64,000 nt of DNA from Streptomyces sp. ISL-94 (GTDB taxonomy: Bacteria > Actinomycetota > Actinomycetes > Streptomycetales > Streptomycetaceae). The stretch is from the NCBI RefSeq assembly GCF_018614075.1, contig NZ_JAGGOZ010000027.1:62001-126000 (forward strand), read 5' to 3'. A program made the position numbers and the translations under genes. This document shows, piece by piece, positions 40,869 to 49,104 of the stretch. Numbering within the stretch: the stretch's first letter is position 1; each line of letters starts with the position of its first letter. The notes beneath the pieces were generated by a model. The model was not told the DNA's origin and searched no databases. It saw nothing but the letters and a program-made list of their open reading frames with translations.

Positions 40869-41753
40869 ATGAGCGCACCCGTGAGCAGCGACCGCCCCAG
40901 CGACCGCCCCTTCCTGAACCGCCGGCTGGCGGCCTTCGGCACGACGATCTTCGCGGAGATGTCCGCGCTGGCCGCCCGCACCGGGTCGATCAACCTGGGG
41001 CAGGGCTTCCCCGACACCGACGGCCCCGCGGAGATCGCCGAGGCGGCCTCCCGCGCGGTCCTCACCGGCCTCGGCAACCAGTACCCGCCCGGCCCCGGCA
41101 TCCCCGAGCTCCGCACCGCCATCGCCGCCCACCAGCAGCGCTTCTACGGCCTGCCCTACGACCCCGGCACCGAGGTCCTGGTCACCGCCGGCGCCACGGA
41201 GGCCATCGCCGCCGCCCTCCTGGCCCTCCTCGAACCGGGTGACGAGGTCATCGCCCTCGAACCCTTCTACGACTCGTACGCCGCCTGCATCGCGATGGCC
41301 GGCGCCGTCCGGGTCCCCGTCACCCTGCGCCCCCGCGCCGGGGCCTTCGCCCTCGACCTGGACGAGCTGCGCGCCGCCGTCACCCCGCGCACCCGCCTGC
41401 TCCTGCTGAACACCCCGCACAACCCCACGGGCACCGTCCTGACCGCACCGGAGCTCGCCGCGATCGCCGAGCTCGCCGTCGAGCGGAACCTCCTCGTCAT
41501 CACGGACGAGGTGTACGAGCACCTCGTCTTCGAGGGCGTCCACACCCCCCTGGCGGGCTTCCCGGGCATGCGCGAGCGCACGGTCACCATCTCCTCCGCT
41601 GGGAAGACCTTCTCCTTCACGGGCTGGAAGGTCGGCTGGGTCAAGCCCTGTTCAGCCACCTATTTGGGGTGTGAGGCGGATGCCCGAACGCGCCCTCTCG
41701 CCGACGTGGCTGCCTTGTATCCCAAACGGCGTGCACTTGCCGCAAGTGCTTGA
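40869..41753 (+). pseudogene. Class I/II aminotransferase gene truncated by the defence module
   Basis: The first about 258 codons encode a normal fold-type I aminotransferase N-terminal half (NLGQGFPDTDGP, NQYPPGPGIPELR, LNTPHNPTGTVL, ITDEVYEHLVFEG and the PLP lysine in SSAGKTFSFTGWKVGWV). Directly after GGCTGGGTCA (41634-41643) the sequence changes and the frame adds about 36 unrelated residues to a stop at 41753. The missing C-terminal domain of about 130 residues makes it inactive. A complete homologue lies at 44920. ATG at 40869 has AGGA eight bases upstream. Confidence 0.9.
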
Positions 41754-41793
41754 ACTCCGGGCGCGCGTATAGGAAATCCCAAACAGCGTGCAC
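41719..41793. promoter_or_regulatory. Direct repeat and palindrome before the methylase module
   Basis: ATCCCAAACGGCGTGCAC (41719-41736) and ATCCCAAACAGCGTGCAC (41776-41793) are 17/18 direct repeats, 57 bp apart. The first runs into the palindrome GCACTTGCCGCAAGTGC (41733-41749). They lie between the aminotransferase breakpoint and the operon start at 41897 and could be operator, promoter or recombination sites. Confidence 0.6.
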
Positions 41794-41896
41794 CCACCGG
41801 CGCGAGGCCCACGTCTTCTACTGTCCTTCCTGAAGCCGGGGATCACCGGCCCACTCGTCCATACGGACGATCGCCCTGGCATCAGGAAGGAACCAC

Positions 41897-42088
41897 ATGC
41901 AGTTGAAGTTGATGTACGTGATCATCGCGATCCTCGTGGCGCTTGTCGCCGCTCAGGCCGGCAGCTTGGTGACCCTCGTCTCGGGAGGGCGTCGCTCAAC
42001 GGCCTTCAAAACCGGGGCAGTGACCTTCGCCGGCTCTCTGTCGCTCCTCATCGTGGTCATGGGCGCCCTGGGTGTGGTGGGCGCGTGA
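41897..42088 (+). CDS. Small two-helix membrane protein heading the methylase operon
   Basis: A 63-residue protein with two hydrophobic helices (MYVIIAILVALVAAQAGSLV, GAVTFAGSLSLLIVVMGAL) joined by a short basic turn (SGGRRSTAFKTG). ATG at 41897 with AGGAAGGA upstream. Its stop overlaps the methylase start by GTGA, so the two are translationally coupled. No family recognised. The size and topology match holin-like or membrane-damaging effectors of defence systems, which is inference from context. Confidence 0.7.
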   Translation: MQLKLMYVIIAILVALVAAQAGSLVTLVSGGRRSTAFKTGAVTFAGSLSLLIVVMGALGVVGA

Positions 42089-43590
42089 GCGACACGGGTG
42101 CCCTGCGAGGGCGCGTGCAGGCCGAGGCCCCCTCCTCGCTCGACGAGGTGCTCGTGAAGGTACGTCGACACCGCACGCACCTCTCGCGGCTGATGAACGC
42201 CTCCGACGCGACTCGCCTCGTCCTCGGACTGCTCTACCTGAGCCGGAGGGCGCACGCCGCTCCTGGCACCAGCGTGCCGACCTGGTCGTGGTTGCTGAGT
42301 CAGCCTGCAGGGCGCGATTCGGGAATCCGCGCTGCCGTGGGCAAGTGTCTGGCCCACTGGCTTCCCGCGCCCGACGTACAGGGTGTCGATACGGGCACCA
42401 GGAGCCTGATGCCCGTTCCGCCCCAAGGTTCCGAAGGAACACTGCACGCGCTCGTCCAGATCATCGGCTCCACCCAGCGGGTCGGGCCACTACTCGATCA
42501 GTGCCTGCGGGACCTCTCGGTGGACCAGGCAGAGGGCAGCCACTACTTCACGCCGCAGGACATGACACGCCTCATTGTCGGTGCGGCCGTCCCCCGCGAC
42601 GGGCACAGGGTGCTGGATCCGGTCTGTGGTTCAGGGGGACTTCTCGTCGAGAGTCACCGCTATGTCCGCGACCGAGTCGAGCTGGACCCGACCATGTCCT
42701 TGCAAGGAAAGGAGCAGCACGTCCACACCTCGCAGGTGGCCCGCATGAACCTCGCCGTGCGGGGGATCACCGCCCACGTCTTCCCGCCCGGGGACAGCCT
42801 CGCAGAGCCCGAACTCGAGCCCCACGACATCATCCTGGCCAACCTCCCCTTCAACCAGCGTGACTGGGTGCCGGAGGACAAGAAGGAGCGGAGCGTCCGC
42901 CGGCCGGCGCCCCCGGTCCCCGTCGATCCCCGATGGCCGGAGGAACCGCCGTCCCCCGGATCCGCCAACTCCGCGTGGATTCAGCACATCGCGCATGCGC
43001 TGGCTCCGGCCGGACGTGCTGCCTTCCTGATGGCCGACACCGTGGCCAACAGTCGACTGCCCGTCCCCCGAAGGCTTCGGGAGCGCCTCCTGCGTGATGA
43101 TCTCGTCGAATGCGTGATCGCCTTGCCACCTCGCGTGTTCGGTCACACCCAAGCCACCGCCTGTCTGTGGGTGCTCAACAGGGACAAGAGCGCGCGCCCC
43201 GGCTGGGGTGTCCTGGACCGCCGCCGACAGGTGCTTTTCATCAACGCGCGGCGAGCCGTCGAACCGGTCCCGGAGTCGAGAGCACGGAGGCTCGGCGACA
43301 AGAACACGGCATTGATCCTGACCACCCTCGCGGCCTGGCGTGGCCTACCCGAGAACGGTGCCGCGGCGACGCCGTACAACGACGCCGCTGGCTGGTCCCG
43401 AAGCTGTTCCACCAAGGAGATCGCTGACCACGAGTACAGCTTGATGCCGACTTCGTACGCCGTGGAGCCGCCGGGTCCCACACGGGACACGCGGAGCCGG
43501 ATCGAGCAGCTCAAGCTCGAACTGGCTGATCAGTTCGACCGGATGGGCCAACTGGAACTCCAGCTGCTGGACATCCTGGAGGAGATCTGA
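42085..43590 (+). CDS. N6-adenine DNA methyltransferase, HsdM-like
   Basis: A 501-residue gamma-type N6-adenine methyltransferase. After a helical N-terminal region (SRLMNASDATRLVLGLLYL), the catalytic part has GSHYFTPQDMTRLIVGAAVP, SAM motif I as VLDPVCGSGGLLVESHRYV, and motif IV as ILANLPFNQRDW (Asn-Leu-Pro-Phe instead of the usual Asn-Pro-Pro-Phe). A long helix closes the protein (IEQLKLELADQFDRMGQLEL). GTG at 42085 overlaps the membrane peptide stop; its stop overlaps the specificity gene. It is clearly different from the HsdM at 47548. Confidence 0.9.
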   Translation: MSDTGALRGRVQAEAPSSLDEVLVKVRRHRTHLSRLMNASDATRLVLGLLYLSRRAHAAPGTSVPTWSWLLSQPAGRDSGIRAAVGKCLAHWLPAPDVQGVDTGTRSLMPVPPQGSEGTLHALVQIIGSTQRVGPLLDQCLRDLSVDQAEGSHYFTPQDMTRLIVGAAVPRDGHRVLDPVCGSGGLLVESHRYVRDRVELDPTMSLQGKEQHVHTSQVARMNLAVRGITAHVFPPGDSLAEPELEPHDIILANLPFNQRDWVPEDKKERSVRRPAPPVPVDPRWPEEPPSPGSANSAWIQHIAHALAPAGRAAFLMADTVANSRLPVPRRLRERLLRDDLVECVIALPPRVFGHTQATACLWVLNRDKSARPGWGVLDRRRQVLFINARRAVEPVPESRARRLGDKNTALILTTLAAWRGLPENGAAATPYNDAAGWSRSCSTKEIADHEYSLMPTSYAVEPPGPTRDTRSRIEQLKLELADQFDRMGQLELQLLDILEEI

Positions 43591-44906
43591 TGGAAGCAAA
43601 TGCCCACCAGGTCAATTCCGGTACGGCGGCCTGGCCGACCACCTCCATCGAGATCGAGCGGGCCCGTAGGGACATTTACACCACCTCCGGGTTCCTCGAC
43701 GACGGAGCCGCCGATCAGACTCCAGGAGTCGTCAGCTCCACGTTCGTCCAGGGCGGCGTCATCCTCGCGCCCCGGACCAATCAACGCGGGCCGGGCGAAT
43801 CCCCGCCCACCCGGGCAACCCTCAGGGAGGGCGACCTGGCCGTGGTACTCGTCAGGCGGGTGGGCGATTCCGCGCTGGTCACCGCCGAGCACGCGGGGTG
43901 GACAGCGACCAGGTCGGTCGGCATCATCCGTGCCGATCCGCACCTCGTGCGGTGGCTGCGCATCTGGCTGCAGACGCCCACGGCGAAGGCCCGGATCGAC
44001 GAGGACGTGACGGCGCACGTCGAGCCCACCGTCAGCCTCGACACCCTCCGCCGCATGCTGTTTCCGCTCCCCCCGCCGGACGTCATCACCGCGTACCACC
44101 GGGCCTTCGGCCTCATCGAGGAGATGGCCTCCTTCTACAAGGAAACCGCGCGAAAGGCGTTGGAACTGGCCGACGCCCTTCACGACGACTGGGCGTCGGC
44201 GGACCTATCCTGGGAGACACGAGCGCTCGCCGAGGTCGCCAAACTGAAGACGGGCAAAGGTTCCGAACGCTCGCTCCCCCCTATGCCGTCAGGACACACC
44301 GTCGACGCGATCGTTCCAAGAGACCTCTTCGACCTCCCCGTGCCCCATGTGGAGAGGTTCCGCCTGCGAAGCCCAGAGGACGCCGGCGAGGCGCATCCTC
44401 CCGGAACCTTCATGCTGAGCACCCGTCCCGACGGCGCCCACATCGTTGTGACGCGCCGCCCGGCGACACCCCTCAGAGGTGTCGTGGCGGTACGGCCCGT
44501 CGAGGACAGGGACAGTTGGTGGCTGCTTCACGAACTCAGAAGCCGGGGCAGCGACATCACACAGATGACGCAGGGTGGGAACGCCCGAGAGATCTCCGCC
44601 GGCGCCCTCAAGCGCCTGAAGGTCACCTGGCCAGACCAGTTCACGCGCACCCGGTTCCACTCGATGGCCGAGCCCCTGCACGCCGTGGCGCGACCCCTGA
44701 TCTCCAAGATCGCGACGCTGCACGCCCTGCGGGACGCACTCCTGCGCGACATCTCGGCAAAGGCCGGGGTCCTCCGGGAGCCGGCGGCAGAGCAAGGAGA
44801 AGAGGGCGCTTTCACTCCTCGCCCCACTGCGGTCCCCGCAACACGCGATGGCAAGACCGGCGATGAGTCAGGATGGTCTCCGGAGAATCGCCGGGTACCC
44901 GAGTGA
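43590..44906 (+). CDS. HsdS-like DNA specificity protein
   Basis: A 438-residue protein with the two-half layout of type I S subunits. First target-recognition half (about 1-150) followed by a helix (AFGLIEEMASFYKETARKAL); second half (about 200-370), followed by LISKIATLHALRDALLRDIS. TRD-like ends SLDTLRRMLFPLPPPDVITA and EISAGALKRLKVTWPDQF carry the usual L-P-P-P before the coiled coil. It overlaps the methylase by TGATG. No restriction subunit follows; the aminotransferase gene begins 14 bp after its stop. Confidence 0.82.
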   Translation: MEANAHQVNSGTAAWPTTSIEIERARRDIYTTSGFLDDGAADQTPGVVSSTFVQGGVILAPRTNQRGPGESPPTRATLREGDLAVVLVRRVGDSALVTAEHAGWTATRSVGIIRADPHLVRWLRIWLQTPTAKARIDEDVTAHVEPTVSLDTLRRMLFPLPPPDVITAYHRAFGLIEEMASFYKETARKALELADALHDDWASADLSWETRALAEVAKLKTGKGSERSLPPMPSGHTVDAIVPRDLFDLPVPHVERFRLRSPEDAGEAHPPGTFMLSTRPDGAHIVVTRRPATPLRGVVAVRPVEDRDSWWLLHELRSRGSDITQMTQGGNAREISAGALKRLKVTWPDQFTRTRFHSMAEPLHAVARPLISKIATLHALRDALLRDISAKAGVLREPAAEQGEEGAFTPRPTAVPATRDGKTGDESGWSPENRRVPE

Positions 44907-44919
44907 GAACGGTGGAGAC

Positions 44920-46089
44920 ATGAGCGCCAGACCACTGCTGAACCGAAGGCTGGACGGACTCGGGACGACGATCTTCGCGGAGATGTCGGCACTGGCGACA
45001 TCGACGGGCGCGATCAACCTGGGCCAAGGCTTCCCGGACACGGACGGTCCGGAGTCAGTCCGTGAGGCTGCCGTACGAGCGCTGCGCGACGGCCGCGGCA
45101 ACCAGTACCCGCCGGGCCCCGGCATCCCGGAGCTGCGCCAGGCGATCGCCGACCACCAGCGCCGCTTCTACGACCTGAGTTTCGACCCGGACACGGAGGT
45201 GCTGGTTACCGCGGGGGCGACAGAGGCGATCGCCGCGACCATGCTCGCGTTGCTGGAGCCGGGCGACGAGGTGATCGCCTTCGAACCCTTCTATGACTCC
45301 TACGCCGCCTGCATCGCCATGGCCGGTGCGAAGCGCGTACCGCTCACCCTGCGCGCCCCGTCCTTCCGCCCAGACCTGGACGAACTGCGATCGAAGATCA
45401 CCCCCCGGACCCGCCTGCTGCTCCTGAACACGCCTCACAACCCGACCGGGATGGTCCTCACCGCCGAAGAGCAGAGCGCCATCGCCGCGCTCGCTGTCGA
45501 ACACGACCTGCTCGTCGTCACCGACGAGGTGTACGAGCACCTGACCTTTGACGGCGCCACCCATGTCCCGATGGCGACGTTCCCCGGCATGCGCGAGCGC
45601 ACCGTCTCCATCTCCTCCGCTGGCAAGACCTTCTCCTTCACCGGATGGAAGGTTGGCTGGGTCATGGCGGACGGCGCTCTCGTCTCCGCGGTCCGGACCG
45701 CCAAGCAGTACCTGACGTACGTCAGCTCCGGCCCGTTCCAGTACGCGATCGCCGAGGCGCTCCGCCTGCCCGACGCGTACTTCGACGGCTTCCGCGCCGA
45801 CCTGCAACGCAAGCGCGACCTGCTCGGCGACGGCTTGCGCGCGGCCGGGTTCGAGGTCTACCAGCCCCAGGGCACGTACTTCATCACGACCGACATCACC
45901 CCCTTCGGCGAGAAAGACGCCTACGCCTTCTGCCGCGCCCTCCCCGAACGCTGCGGCGTCGTAGCCATCCCCAACTCCGTCTTCTACGACGACCCCGACG
46001 CCGGCCGCAGCCAGGTCCGCTTCACCTTCTGCAAGCAAGACGACGTCCTCCACGAGGCCACCGACCGCCTGCGACAACTGGCGTCGTGA
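44920..46089 (+). CDS. Complete class I/II aminotransferase, second copy
   Basis: A 389-residue fold-type I aminotransferase (aspartate/kynurenine/methionine transaminase group; YbdL-like). Motifs: NLGQGFPDTDGPESVRE, NQYPPGPGIPELRQAIADHQ, LVTAGATEAIAATMLALLEP, LNTPHNPTGMVLT, VTDEVYEHLTFDG, PLP lysine SSAGKTFSFTGWKVGWV, and C-terminal GTYFITTDITPFGEKDAYAF, GVVAIPNSVFYDD. ATG at 44920 with GGTGGAG. It is only 14 bp after the HsdS-like gene, so it is now transcribed with the defence operon. It replaces the broken copy at 40869, with which it is clearly homologous but diverged. Confidence 0.95.
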   Translation: MSARPLLNRRLDGLGTTIFAEMSALATSTGAINLGQGFPDTDGPESVREAAVRALRDGRGNQYPPGPGIPELRQAIADHQRRFYDLSFDPDTEVLVTAGATEAIAATMLALLEPGDEVIAFEPFYDSYAACIAMAGAKRVPLTLRAPSFRPDLDELRSKITPRTRLLLLNTPHNPTGMVLTAEEQSAIAALAVEHDLLVVTDEVYEHLTFDGATHVPMATFPGMRERTVSISSAGKTFSFTGWKVGWVMADGALVSAVRTAKQYLTYVSSGPFQYAIAEALRLPDAYFDGFRADLQRKRDLLGDGLRAAGFEVYQPQGTYFITTDITPFGEKDAYAFCRALPERCGVVAIPNSVFYDDPDAGRSQVRFTFCKQDDVLHEATDRLRQLAS

Positions 46090-46417
46090 ACTCACGCTTC
46101 CTTCGTCCCGAATGGAGTCCACCCAAGATCCCCACTTCGGAGAACGTCATTTCCCCTGGTCAGCGCCTCACTCTCGAACGCTCTGGGGACGTCTCCAGGG
46201 GGCCCACCGGGGAGCAGATCGGCTCCCCGCTGAGCCCCAGCAGCCGACGTGGTCACGCTCGTGATCACTCGCGATCCACTCGGATGGCGAGGGCGTAGAC
46301 AATGCACCGGCAGCTTCCCCTCCTCCCTTCAGGGGAAGCGAGTGCAATTTCCATCGCAGTCCGATCTCAAAGTCCTAGCGTCGGCAGCAGCGTGCCACTC
46401 GGCGAGAGGACCTGAAC
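46090..46417. other. Gene-free stretch between aminotransferase and the next gene
   Basis: I see no coding region. Two hairpins are present: CGGGGAGC/GCTCCCCG (46208-46229, the likely terminator) and CTTCCCCT/AGGGGAAG (46314-46338). Confidence 0.55.
46208..46229 (+). terminator. Hairpin downstream of the aminotransferase
   Basis: CGGGGAGC (46208-46215), loop AGATCG, GCTCCCCG (46222-46229): a perfect 8-base stem about 120 bp after the aminotransferase stop. Likely end of the membrane peptide-methylase-specificity-aminotransferase transcript. Confidence 0.55.
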
Positions 46418-47311
46418 GTGGCAGAACCCGCTGAAGGTGTGCGCCCACCCGCTGTATCGCGCCGACTTCCCGGCCGGGCAAGACGGCGTACGGACGTCCT
46501 GCACGAGTACGAGAAGTCCAACGCCGATCGCCGCAGAGGGGTCCCTCCCGTGCTGTGGCCGTTCCTCGCACCGGATCCGGACCAGTACTACCGATGGCGG
46601 GTTGAGCTTGATTGCGCTTGCATCACCGAGCTCCTGACACCGGGCGACCGCACCCCGCCGAGCGAGAGGCAGTGGCGTGCTCCCGGGGATGGCGAAGCAC
46701 TGCCGCCGGGACAGCTGTACTGCTGGCACGATGAATCCGGTCACGCCCCGTACCGCGACATCCTTGAGTGGGGAGATCGCCGAGAGGTGAACTTCCCCGC
46801 GGACCCAGTAGAGCCACCCGAATGGGCCGATGCCGAAGTGTGGACAGTGCTACGCCACGACGAACCTCATACATCGGCATTCTGGAGGGTCACGCTGGAC
46901 TGCGGGCACATCGAAGAGGTCGTAGCGCCAAACCTCGAATGGAAGCCCGAATACGGGCCTCGCGTGGCGGACGCTGCCCGGGTGAAGGAGATGACCGAGG
47001 AGTACGAGCGGCTATGGGCATCGGGCCCGACACTTCAACCTGAACCCCAACACGAGCACACCCGCCGCATGCTGGCGGCAGGCTGGCCGATTCCGAGCCC
47101 AGAACGGCCGTGCTACACGTGCCCCCACGCTCGCATGATTGTCGCGTACCAGCGCGTGGGCTGGCTCATTCCGCGCAACGGAGCGCCGAAGCCCGAATGC
47201 CCGCCACCGCCGGCCCGCATTGCCTTGGAGCGCCGACTACGCAGGGCCGAGGCCGAGGCTGAGCGTCTACGAACGCAGCTGGCCGTGCATGACGAAGGGC
47301 AGGACGCTTGA
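46418..47311 (+). CDS. Hypothetical protein with repeated W-R-V-x-L-D-C motif
   Basis: A 297-residue protein of unknown function. Two similar blocks, YYRWRVELDCACITELLTPG and AFWRVTLDCGHIEEVVAP, each carry Cys/His pairs, and a third Cys-x-x-Cys lies in ERPCYTCPHARMIVAYQRV; zinc binding is likely. A C-terminal coiled coil (ALERRLRRAEAEAERLRTQL) follows. GTG at 46418 with GAGAGGA. Streptomycete accessory regions contain similar proteins; it converges on hsdM. I infer a nucleic-acid or protein-binding role but cannot name it. Confidence 0.65.
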   Translation: MAEPAEGVRPPAVSRRLPGRARRRTDVLHEYEKSNADRRRGVPPVLWPFLAPDPDQYYRWRVELDCACITELLTPGDRTPPSERQWRAPGDGEALPPGQLYCWHDESGHAPYRDILEWGDRREVNFPADPVEPPEWADAEVWTVLRHDEPHTSAFWRVTLDCGHIEEVVAPNLEWKPEYGPRVADAARVKEMTEEYERLWASGPTLQPEPQHEHTRRMLAAGWPIPSPERPCYTCPHARMIVAYQRVGWLIPRNGAPKPECPPPPARIALERRLRRAEAEAERLRTQLAVHDEGQDA

Positions 47312-47547
47312 CGAGGCCGACCGGCGCGGCTGGGTAGAGACGGGACCCGGCCTCGTGATCCAAACGGAGACCTAGGCATTACGAGGCCCCACAAGATCAT
47401 TCCGTGTGGTGCCGGGCCATGCCACGGGATTCCCTGTTTCCCCAGGTCAGCAAGGTGCGGCCTGGCCCCGGCCTGCCGCCCAATCCACCCTGCGCCAGCC
47501 CGTCCGCTCACGCAAAGAGCGCCCACGAGGCTGCATCTGCAGATGCG

Positions 47548-49104
47548 TCAGACAGCAATCTCGGCTGCCTCGTCGCCCTCCGCTAGATCGTCCGGATCCA
47601 CGCCCAGAGCCTCGGCGATGGCAACGAATTCGGCCAGCGCGGCCTTCAGATCCTCGACGATCTCCTGAGCAATTACGCCCGGCGGCAGTCCGCTGTCCGC
47701 GTCTTCCAGAGCGGGATCCTTCATCCACGTGATATCGAGGTTGACCTTGTCCCGGGCGATCAGCTCGTCGTAACTGAAGGGCTTGAAGCGCCCCGACTCC
47801 AACTCGACGCGCTCACCATGGGGCTTGCCAGGAAGGTAGGCGTCTACGAACTCCTGGAGGTCCGCCTGGCGGAGAGGGCGCGTCTTGAGTGTGAAGTGCT
47901 TCGCCGTACGCAGGTCGTAGACCCAGGCCGTAGATGTGTGCGGCCTACCGTCGGCCCGCGGGGCCTTCTTGTCGAAGAACAAGACATTGGCCTTCACCCC
48001 GCCGGCGTAGAAGATGCCAGTGGGGAGCCTCAGGATGGTGTGCAGGTCGAAGTCCTGCAACAGGCGGCGGCGGATCTTCTCGCCTGCCCCGCCTTCGAAG
48101 AGAACGTTGTCCGGCAGGACGACAGCAGCACGACCGTTGATCGCCATCAGCGACATGATGTGCTGGAGGAAGTTGAGCTGCTTGTTGGTGGTGCTCGCGC
48201 GGAAGTCGTTGCGATCGTAGGAGATGTCCTCTCGCTCAGACTTTCCGTCGGTGCCGATCACCGTGATCGCAGACTTCTTCCCGAACGGCGGGTTAGCCAG
48301 GACCAGCGAGGCGTGTCGGGACGGCTTCTTAGCGAGGGCATCCTCCACCTTGATGAGGGAGGGACCGTCACTTCGGCCGATACCGTGAAGCAGCATGTTC
48401 ATAGCGGCCAGGCGAGCAGTCCCGGGCACCAGTTCCGTGCCGAAGATGTTCCTCTCCAGGGCAAGTCGCTGTTCACGAGACATGCTGCTGCCGTAGTGCT
48501 TGCGGATGTACTGCCGAGCTGCAATGAGAAAGCCGCCGGTGCCGCACGCAGGATCTGTGATCGTGTCCTCCAGCGTGGGCTGGGTCACCTCAACCATGGC
48601 GTCGATTAGCACACGGGGCGTGAAGTACTGACCAGCGCCGGTCTTAGTATCCTCGGCGCCCTTGGCCAAGAGGCCCTCGTATGCGTCGCCCTTGAGGTCT
48701 GTCCCCGTGCCGGTCCAGTCCTGGGCACCAATTAGGTCAACGGCGAGCTTCTGCAGGAGGGCAGGCTCGGTGATCCGGTTCTGCGCCTTGGCAAAGATCG
48801 TTCCGAGAGTGGTACCGGGGTGCTTGGCGAGCTCCGTGAGGGTGTTGCGGTACTGCTCCTCGAGGGCCGCACCGGTCTTGGCAACCAGCGCTGGCCAGTC
48901 GTGATCGCTAGGGACGATCTTCGCGGCGGAGGGGTCGTCCGCAAAAGGGTCGTTAGCGATCTCGTCGGCCATCTTGAGGAAGAGCAGGTATGAGAGCTGC
49001 TCGACGTACTCGATGGTGGACAGTCCGTTGTCACGGAGGACATTGCAGTAGTTCCAGAGCTTGGCGACCAGTGCACCAGTCTGGGGGGAAGCGGCGGTGG
49101 TCAT
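47548..49104 (-). CDS. hsdM: Type I restriction-modification methylase subunit
   Basis: A 518-residue HsdM. N-terminal HsdM_N helices (LVAKLWNYCNVLRDNGLSTI, EYVEQLSYLLFLKMADE), then GAGQYFTPRVLIDAMVEV, SAM motif I DPACGTGGFLIAARQYIRK, and motif IV LVLANPPFGKKS (Asn-Pro-Pro-Phe). It methylates adenine in the site chosen by HsdS. ATG at 49104 overlaps the hsdS stop by 4 bp. It is the last gene of a minus-strand operon. The operon is visibly less GC-rich than the core genes. Confidence 0.96.
   Translation of the reverse strand: MTTAASPQTGALVAKLWNYCNVLRDNGLSTIEYVEQLSYLLFLKMADEIANDPFADDPSAAKIVPSDHDWPALVAKTGAALEEQYRNTLTELAKHPGTTLGTIFAKAQNRITEPALLQKLAVDLIGAQDWTGTGTDLKGDAYEGLLAKGAEDTKTGAGQYFTPRVLIDAMVEVTQPTLEDTITDPACGTGGFLIAARQYIRKHYGSSMSREQRLALERNIFGTELVPGTARLAAMNMLLHGIGRSDGPSLIKVEDALAKKPSRHASLVLANPPFGKKSAITVIGTDGKSEREDISYDRNDFRASTTNKQLNFLQHIMSLMAINGRAAVVLPDNVLFEGGAGEKIRRRLLQDFDLHTILRLPTGIFYAGGVKANVLFFDKKAPRADGRPHTSTAWVYDLRTAKHFTLKTRPLRQADLQEFVDAYLPGKPHGERVELESGRFKPFSYDELIARDKVNLDITWMKDPALEDADSGLPPGVIAQEIVEDLKAALAEFVAIAEALGVDPDDLAEGDEAAEIAV

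Noticed and set aside
41652-41882. Minus-strand 76-codon frame across the direct repeats with two similar C-T-(L/P)-F-G-I blocks
   Set aside because: The similarity comes from the two DNA direct repeats; there is no ribosome site and it is antisense to the module leader.
46237-46420. Possible tRNA or attachment site in the gap after the aminotransferase
   Set aside because: Two hairpins are present but no T-loop (GGTTCGA) or acceptor pairing could be made.
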